NCBI GenBank assembly: GCA_964611575.1
Contig: CAZTAJ010000159.1
Location: 1-7,750, forward strand
From: CAITUY01 sp964611575
GTDB lineage: Bacteria > Verrucomicrobiota > Kiritimatiellia > CAIKKV01 > CAITUY01
Direction: 5' to 3'
DNA: 7,750 bases
The stretch's first letter is position 1. Every line of letters begins with the position of its first letter. The notes beneath the pieces were generated by a model. It worked only from the letters and a program-made list of their open reading frames with translations, was not told where the DNA came from and did no database searches. The translations under genes and the position numbers were made by a program. This document shows positions 1 through 3,990 of the stretch, piece after piece.

Positions 1-861
1 GTCATCCTGAAGGCCGACCCCAATACCGACAGCCTGATCGCCCTCTACTTCAAGCCCCATCAGTTTGCCGAGAATGGCGAGCACGGCAAGGGCAAGAAGA
101 TGCACGGCCTTAACGGCCAGGACCTGGTCATCCCCGTCCCGTGCGGCACGCTCGTGCGCGACCTGGCGACCGATGAGGTGCTGGGCGACCTGGTCGAGCC
201 CGGTCAGCAGTTGGTGGTCGCCAAGGGCGGCAAGGGCGGGCTGGGTAACCCTCACTGGCAAACGGCGACGCATCAGACGCCGCGTGAACACACCGACGGC
301 GTCGAGGGCGACGAACGCAAGCTGCGTTTCGATCTCAAACTGATGGCGGATGTGGGATTGGTCGGGTTTCCGAATGCGGGCAAGTCGTCGGTGCTCAGCC
401 GCATCAGCAACGCCCACCCAAAAATCGCGCCCTATGCCTTCACCACGCTCAATCCGATCATTGGAACCCTGGTGGGCGACGATTACAGCCACTGCACCGT
501 GGCCGATATTCCCGGACTGGTGAAGGACGCCCATGAGGGGGTCGGTCTGGGCGTCCGCTTCCTTCGTCATGTGGAACGCGCCACCTGCTTGGCCTACGTG
601 ATCGATATGGCCGGCAGCGAAGGACGTGAGCCAGTAGATGATTACCGGGTGCTGCGTCGCGAACTCAAGAGTTTCAACCCGGAACTCCTCGAACGCCCTT
701 TCCTGATCATCGCGAATAAGATGGACCTGCCGGAAGCGGCCGGCAACTTGACGACGTTCAAACGCAAGACCCGCCTCAAACCATTGCCCGTCTCCGCCGA
801 AACCGGCGAAGGAATGGACGAGCTCAAGAAACGCCTGGGCCAGATGGTGCGAAACCGGTAG
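1..861 (+). CDS. obg: Obg family GTPase (ObgE/CgtA), 5' end outside the window
   Basis: Obg is a conserved GTPase that binds the large ribosomal subunit and acts in its late assembly and in stress signalling. The reading frame is open from base 1 and ends with TAG at 859-861, giving 286 visible residues; the start lies upstream. Residues 1 to about 110 are the glycine-rich Obg fold (GEHGKGKKMHG, then VAKGGKGGLGN). The G domain follows: P-loop GFPNAGKSS at about 361-390, switch I TT within YAFTTLNP, DIPG at 505-516, NKMD at 715-726 and SAE at 793-801. The protein ends soon after the G5 motif, so it has no C-terminal OCT extension and is a short-form Obg. It converges on epmA. A second copy of its last 21 codons lies at 977-1040. 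Identification is secure; only the N-terminus is unseen. Confidence 0.96.
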   Translation, partial: VILKADPNTDSLIALYFKPHQFAENGEHGKGKKMHGLNGQDLVIPVPCGTLVRDLATDEVLGDLVEPGQQLVVAKGGKGGLGNPHWQTATHQTPREHTDGVEGDERKLRFDLKLMADVGLVGFPNAGKSSVLSRISNAHPKIAPYAFTTLNPIIGTLVGDDYSHCTVADIPGLVKDAHEGVGLGVRFLRHVERATCLAYVIDMAGSEGREPVDDYRVLRRELKSFNPELLERPFLIIANKMDLPEAAGNLTTFKRKTRLKPLPVSAETGEGMDELKKRLGQMVRNR

Positions 862-932
862 GGCTTCCCTGTAGCCGCGTCGCTGTGCGACGCGCCAGCC
901 GCCCGCACGTCGCACAGCGACGTGGCTACAAC
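798..932. repeat. Direct repeat copy 1 (obg 3' end plus palindrome)
   Basis: This 135-bp block recurs at 977-1111, an offset of 179 bp. I find two mismatches (C/T in the Thr-Gly-Glu region and G/C in a Leu-Gly codon region). Copy 1 is the functional one, because it carries the real obg terminus. The block also holds the palindrome at 870-930. Confidence 0.95.
870..930. terminator. Nested palindrome after obg, possible bidirectional terminator
   Basis: The arms 870-896 and 904-930 are inverted repeats that match at 24 of 27 positions, with a loop of about 7 bases. Each arm is also a small palindrome: CGTCGC-TGT-GCGACG at 878-892 and CGTCGC-ACA-GCGACG at 908-922. The element can therefore form one long hairpin or two short ones. 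It starts nine bases after the obg stop, between convergent genes, which suits a bidirectional terminator, but no T-tract follows. It may instead be a REP-type dispersed palindrome. The structure is plain; the function is inferred. Confidence 0.6.
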
Positions 933-948
933 CGCACACGGGGGGCGG

Positions 949-977
949 TTAGATCTCTTCCCGGAACGCGATCACAC
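949..977 (-). pseudogene. Remnant of the epmA 3' end
   Basis: Read on the minus strand, 951-977 matches 1179-1205 (the end of epmA) with one mismatch in 27 bases and would encode VIAFREEI followed by TAA at 951-949. The intact gene ends VIAFREGI with TGA. The match stops abruptly at 977, exactly where the second obg-end copy begins, so this is a fragment left by a duplication or an assembly join and not a gene. Confidence 0.8.
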
Positions 978-1040
978 GAAACCGGTGAAGGAATGGACGA
1001 GCTCAAGAAACGCCTCGGCCAGATGGTGCGAAACCGGTAG
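977..1040 (+). pseudogene. Duplicate fragment of the obg 3' end
   Basis: This stretch repeats the last 21 codons of obg, including the TAG (1038-1040), with the same residues ETGEGMDELKKRLGQMVRNR. No start codon or upstream coding sequence belongs to it; the bases just before 977 are the minus-strand epmA remnant. Both differences from copy 1 are single-base changes that leave the peptide unchanged, which suggests the copy derives from a once functional allele. Confidence 0.85.
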
Positions 1041-1048
1041 GGCTTCCC

Positions 1049-1109
1049 TGTAGCCGCGTCGCTGTGCGACGCGCCAGCCGCCCGCACGTCGCACAGCGAC
1101 GTGGCTACA
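1049..1109. terminator. Nested palindrome, second copy
   Basis: Identical to the palindrome at 870-930, with arms 1049-1075 and 1083-1109 and inner hairpins at 1057-1071 and 1087-1101. This copy lies 67 bases beyond the epmA stop, so it could serve epmA transcripts as a terminator. As with the first copy there is no T-tract, and a dispersed REP-like element is an alternative. Bases 1110-1176, up to the epmA stop codon, show nothing further that I recognise. Confidence 0.55.
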
Positions 1110-1176
1110 ACAGGCTGCGGCGCGTAACAAGCACGCCCTCCCCCGGGCGCGGACGATCGCCCGCCGTCTTCGAAGT

Positions 1177-2154
1177 TCAGATCCCTTCCCGGAACGCGAT
1201 CACACTGTCCAGTGACGTTGCCCCCGCGAGCACCATCACCAGCCGATCCACTCCCAGGGCAATCCCGCCGGCAGGAGGCATGCCTGCTTCCAATGCCGCC
1301 AGGAACGGCTCGTCGAGGGCGTAGACCTCGACTCCCGCCGCGCGACGTTCGTCTGACCAGGTTTTGAACCGCGCGCGCTGTTCCGCGGCGTCTGTCAATT
1401 CACTGAAGGCGTTCGCGATTTCGACGCCATTGAGATAGAGCTCCCAGCGTTCGGCCACTGAGGGGTTGTCCGGCTTGCGCCGCGCGAGCGCCGCGGCGGG
1501 CGCGGGGTAGTCCATGAGGATCACCGGCCGGTCCCGGGGCAGCGCCGGTTCGACGCGCTCCACCAGGTCACGCTCAAACCGGGCGTCATCGTAATCGGCC
1601 ACGGGGTCCCAGCCGGCGTGTTGCAGGAAGGCGGCGCGGACGGAAAAGCGCAAAGGGGGGAGGTGGAAGGTGGAAGGTGGGAGGTCGAGGGGGAAGGAGT
1701 CAATGGTTAATGGGTGATGGTTAATCGGGGGAGGGGTGAGCGCAAGCGGGGCAAGGGCGGCGAGCAATTCCTCCGTGTCCTTCAGGATGTCGAGATAGTC
1801 CGCGTGGGCGCGATACCATTCGAGCATCGTGTACTCGGGATGATGCCGGACGCCCCGTTCGCCTTTGCGGAAACAGGGTCCCATCTGGAACAGGCGTTCG
1901 TACCCGGCCGCGAGCAGGCGCTTCATGTGCAACTCGGGCGATGTGCGCAGAAAGCCTGCGCCGGCGGGCTCGGCGTCGATGTGCCTCTCCAGGGCCGGGG
2001 TCGGCAGTCGTACCGGCGTCTCAACCTCCATGAAGCCGCGGCCGATGAAGAAGGTGCGGATGGCGGTGAGCACCCGGCTGCGCAAAGCCAGCGCCGGATG
2101 CAACGCCTGCAGCCGGGCGTTTTCGAGGTAGGCGGAACGGGGCGCCGATGACAC
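1177..2154 (-). CDS. epmA: EF-P--(R)-beta-lysine ligase, EpmA/GenX/PoxA type (lysyl-tRNA synthetase paralogue)
   Basis: EpmA is a class II lysyl-tRNA synthetase catalytic domain without the anticodon-binding domain. It activates (R)-beta-lysine and attaches it to Lys34 of EF-P. I chose the GTG at 2154-2152, one base after the efp stop; it gives 325 residues, the length of the E. coli enzyme. Earlier starts lie inside efp. Visible features are GFMEVETP (residues 40-47), RTSPELHMKRLL (70-81), the motif 2 region FRKGERGVRHHPEYTMLEWY (95-114), NGVEIANAFSELTDA and motif 3 GGIALGVDRLVM (296-307). There is no strong Shine-Dalgarno sequence, so translation probably depends on coupling to efp. Oddity: residues about 140-168 are a proline-rich insert encoded by 7-nt repeats (1661-1727), in the loop before the conserved AFL segment. 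No epmB (lysine 2,3-aminomutase) is seen, so whether the donor is beta- or alpha-lysine is open. Confidence 0.9.
   Translation of the reverse strand: MSSAPRSAYLENARLQALHPALALRSRVLTAIRTFFIGRGFMEVETPVRLPTPALERHIDAEPAGAGFLRTSPELHMKRLLAAGYERLFQMGPCFRKGERGVRHHPEYTMLEWYRAHADYLDILKDTEELLAALAPLALTPPPINHHPLTIDSFPLDLPPSTFHLPPLRFSVRAAFLQHAGWDPVADYDDARFERDLVERVEPALPRDRPVILMDYPAPAAALARRKPDNPSVAERWELYLNGVEIANAFSELTDAAEQRARFKTWSDERRAAGVEVYALDEPFLAALEAGMPPAGGIALGVDRLVMVLAGATSLDSVIAFREGI
1661..1727. repeat. Two adjacent heptanucleotide tracts inside epmA
   Basis: On the plus strand, 1661-1695 reads as five 7-base units around AGGTGGA (AGGTGGA, AGGTGGA, AGGTGGG, AGGTCGA, GGGGGAA). Four units around TTAATGG follow at 1700-1727 (TCAATGG, TTAATGG, GTGATGG, TTAATCG). 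Seven is not a multiple of three, so single-unit gain or loss would shift the epmA frame; the present array keeps the frame open. It encodes the low-complexity stretch INHHPLTIDSFPLDLPPSTF in the enzyme. Confidence 0.8.
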
Positions 2155-2155
2155 G

Positions 2156-2725
2156 CTAGCGTTTCTGCACGCGGTCGGAATACTCGCCGGTGCGCGTATC
2201 GATCTTGACGATGTCGCCCGTGTTGATGAACAGCGGCACTTGGATCTCGAACCCGCCGTTGATCTTGGCCGGTTTGAGCACATTGGTGGCCGTATTGCCC
2301 CGGGCGCCGGGATCGGTCTCCAGGATTGCCTTTTCCACAAAGGTCGGCAGCGTGACATCCACCGGCTGGCCGTTGTGGTAGAGCACCCGGACTTCGCAGT
2401 CCTCGTAAAGGAAGAAACGACTGTCGCCCAGGACCGCGCCGGGAAGTGTGGCTTGCTCGAACTCCGCGTTCATGAAGACGTAGTCGTCACCCTCGACATA
2501 GGAAAAACGCATGGTCCGTTCTTCAAGGTCGGGCTTCTTGAGAACGTCGTTGGACCGGTAATTTTTGACGAACGTATTGCCGTCCAGCATGCTCTTGAGA
2601 CGACAGGTGTAGATGGCGGCCCCTTTGCCGGGCTTCACGAAATTGAACTCGGTGATGACGTAAGGAACGTTATCGATCTCGACGCGCAGTCCTTTGCGCA
2701 AGTCCGATGCTGTGTAATCCGCCAT
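2156..2725 (-). CDS. efp: Translation elongation factor P
   Basis: EF-P binds the ribosome between the P and E sites and stimulates peptide-bond formation at consecutive prolines. The 189-residue length is normal for the family. The N-terminal KOW-like domain carries the modification loop FVKPGKGAAIY, with Lys34 at the position modified by EpmA in E. coli. The middle OB domain (about 66-128) contains RTMRFSYVEGDDYVFMN. The C-terminal OB domain has the signature INGGFEIQVPLFINTGDIVKIDTRTGEYSDRV. The ATG at 2725-2723 is preceded by AGGGG with five bases between. The gene is first in an operon with epmA (one-base gap) and has a good sigma70-type promoter at 2770-2798. The co-transcribed EpmA homologue and the intact Lys34 together argue that this EF-P is lysylated. 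Confidence 0.97.
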   Translation of the reverse strand: MADYTASDLRKGLRVEIDNVPYVITEFNFVKPGKGAAIYTCRLKSMLDGNTFVKNYRSNDVLKKPDLEERTMRFSYVEGDDYVFMNAEFEQATLPGAVLGDSRFFLYEDCEVRVLYHNGQPVDVTLPTFVEKAILETDPGARGNTATNVLKPAKINGGFEIQVPLFINTGDIVKIDTRTGEYSDRVQKR

Positions 2726-2769
2726 AGAAACCCCTGTTTTCCTGCTGCCCCGTGATGAGTCGGGCGCAT

Positions 2770-2798
2770 ACGATAGGCATGGGGCGGGTGACTGTCAA
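2770..2798 (-). promoter_or_regulatory. Sigma70-type promoter of the efp-epmA operon
   Basis: On the minus strand a perfect -35 TTGACA (2798-2793) is followed after exactly 17 bases by TATCGT (2775-2770). Transcription would start near 2763, giving a leader of about 38 bases before the efp ATG. No other element of this quality is seen in the divergent region. Confidence 0.75.
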
Positions 2799-2810
2799 TG
2801 CCCAATAGTG

Positions 2811-2869
2811 GTCGGTTTTTCCACCGCAAACCGATCATCCCACCCCAAAAACCATTGAGAAAACCGATC
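2811..2869. promoter_or_regulatory. Repeated AAACCGAT/C motifs, possible operator
   Basis: The 9-base word AAACCGATC occurs at 2828-2836 and again at 2861-2869, 33 bases apart or about three helical turns. A related inverted copy, GTCGGTTTTT, lies at 2811-2820. The cluster sits between the -35 of the efp promoter and the putative plus-strand promoter, with the last copy just downstream of the latter's -35. A regulator acting on both transcripts is possible. No known binding site is recognised. Confidence 0.3.
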
Positions 2870-2883
2870 TGGATTGCTACGGT
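2855..2883 (+). promoter_or_regulatory. Putative promoter of the zinc-ribbon gene
   Basis: TTGAGA (2855-2860) and TACGGT (2878-2883) are separated by 17 bases, giving a plausible but imperfect sigma70-type promoter. Transcription would start near 2890, with a leader of about 60 bases that includes the small hairpin at 2908-2925. Confidence 0.4.
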
Positions 2884-2907
2884 TTACGGCGTCCAAACAT
2901 TGTACGC

Positions 2908-2925
2908 CGGCCGGCGGGCCGGCCG
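2908..2925 (+). other. GC-rich hairpin in the leader of the zinc-ribbon gene
   Basis: CGGCCGGC and its reverse complement flank a two-base spacer, so eight G-C pairs are possible, although the tightest pairs could not close over so small a loop. It ends 24 bases before the ATG and 12 bases before the GGAG ribosome-binding site, and it has no T-run. It could affect translation or be a chance result of high G+C. Confidence 0.3.
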
Positions 2926-2949
2926 CGAACCCCCGGGGGAGAGTGCGAT

Positions 2950-3796
2950 ATGCCGATCATAGCGGTGGAGTGTGCAAACTGCGGCGCCAAACTCAAGATC
3001 AAGACGGGTGCAGCGCGCACCCCCACAGAGATCAAGTGCCCCAAGTGCAGCAAGATGATCCCGCTGTCGAAGGACGCCTCTGTCCCGCCGCTGTCCGGCG
3101 CCGCCGCCGTTGATGCGCCGCCTGCCGCGCCGGTGCCCCCGACGCCGGAAGCGGTTCCGGTGGTTGCGTCTGCCCCGGCGATGCCGCCCGTTGCAACGCC
3201 TGAACCGGCGCCCGCGCCTGCACCTGTGGCGGCCGTGCCGCCGCCCGCACCGTCCGAGCCCGCACCGGCTGCCCAGGCCCCGCCGCCGGCATCGGCTCCC
3301 GCTCCGGCGGAGACCCCGCCCGCGGCGNNNNNNNNNNNNNNNNNNNNNNNNNNNNNNNNNNNNNNNNNNNNNNNNNNNNNNNNNNNNNNNNNNNNNNNNN
3401 NNNNNNNNNNNNNNNNNNNNNNNNNNNCTCAAGCCGCCCGTCCCCATGGCGGTGACCCCGGAGCCCGTCGCGCCAAAACCTGCGGCGATGACGTCATCGG
3501 CCATCGACACGCTTGTGGCGGAGGTCTCCCAATTGAAGACCCGTCTCATGCAGATGGAAGGGCACAAGGCGGAGATTGAACGGCGCGCGGCCATGGCAGA
3601 GAAGGCGTTCCAGGAGGCGGTGGGTCAGCGTGCGGTGGAGGAGATCAACACCCGCCGTCGTATCAGCGAGTTGGAAGCCCAGACGAATGCCTTGCGCGCC
3701 CTGCTGGCGGAGTGCAAGGCGGATGCGCAGTCCGAGCTTCAGGCGGCCACGCAGCGCGCAGCCGCCCTTCAGCAGCGGCTAAACCGGTTGGGTTAG
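2950..3796 (+). CDS. Zinc-ribbon / Pro-Ala-rich / coiled-coil protein of unknown function, interrupted by an assembly gap
   Basis: The ATG at 2950 follows GGAG (2938-2941) at eight bases. Residues 1-36 form a zinc ribbon with CANC (C8, C11) and CPKC (C30, C33), resembling the MJ0042-type N-terminal zinc finger. Next comes a long stretch dominated by Pro, Ala and Val (about residues 45-126) that runs into the Ns. After the gap, from 3428, a frame starting LKPPVPMAV continues with a helical, Glu/Arg/Gln-rich segment of coiled-coil type (QLKTRLMQMEGHKAEIERR to AALQQRLNRLG) and stops at TAG 3794-3796. The two parts lie in different frames across the 100 Ns. Because the gap size is a placeholder, one gene is the simplest reading, and the true gap should then be a multiple of three. 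No signal peptide or membrane segment is visible. Function is unknown. Two genes fused by the gap cannot be excluded. Confidence 0.7.
3328..3427. other. Assembly gap (100 Ns)
   Basis: Exactly 100 Ns replace sequence within the Pro/Ala-rich coding stretch. A round 100 is the usual placeholder for a gap of unknown size. Repetitive, very GC-rich codons on the left side probably broke the assembly. Confidence 0.98.
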
Positions 3797-3811
3797 AGGG
3801 TGGGGGAGGAG

Positions 3812-3980
3812 AAGGGTTCAGGGTTCGGGGTTCAGGAACTGGGATGACATGAACGCCCAACAACCAACGCTCAATTCCCAGGGGAACAAGACGCCCACTT
3901 CTCCCATGGGACGCTGGTTGTTCCGCGTTTCCTGTCGCGCCTGGGCAATCCGGCATCTGAACCCCGAACCCTGAACCCTT
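3812..3980. repeat. Inverted-repeat element with heptamer arms, upstream of the radical SAM gene
   Basis: The arms 3812-3835 and 3957-3980 are perfect 24-bp inverted repeats enclosing 121 bases. Each arm consists of three 7-base units: GGGTTCA, GGGTTCG, GGGTTCA at 3814-3834, and TGAACCC, CGAACCC, TGAACCC at 3958-3978. Outside the arms the match continues weakly for about 11 bases. Inside, 3859-3870 and 3911-3922 pair as a further stem (10 of 12, the rest G-U type), and TCCCATGGGA at 3902-3911 is a palindrome. A second 7-base periodicity (AACGCCC, AACAACC, AACGCTC, AATTCCC) runs through 3852-3879. No protein is encoded. The outer extension reaches almost to the ATG at 3991. It could be a small non-autonomous mobile element, a structured RNA or leader, or an inverted repeat-array pair. 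I recognise no known family. Confidence 0.7.
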
Positions 3981-3990
3981 ATCCTTCCCC

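Larger units (their letters stand above)
977..1111. repeat. Direct repeat copy 2 (obg 3' end plus palindrome)
   Basis: Second copy of the 798-932 block, 133 of 135 bases identical by my reading. After it, the spacer towards epmA is 67 bases (1112-1178), while the spacer after copy 1 is only 18 bases (933-950), and the two are unrelated in sequence. The units therefore share both gene ends but not the spacer. That pattern fits two divergent alleles of one junction placed in tandem better than a simple recent duplication. Confidence 0.93.

Noticed and set aside
1661..1727. A CRISPR array or similar repeat-spacer structure
   Set aside because: The units are seven bases long, adjoining and degenerate, with no spacers, and lie within a coding region. 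No cas gene is present.
1177..2358. A 393-residue version of the EpmA frame starting inside efp
   Set aside because: The extra N-terminal part is an out-of-frame reading of the efp 3' end with arginine/serine-rich nonsense. The GTG at 2154 gives the normal 325-residue length.
2240..2755. A 171-residue plus-strand frame antisense to efp
   Set aside because: It is opposite the highly conserved EF-P coding sequence, lacks a ribosome-binding site and resembles no family.
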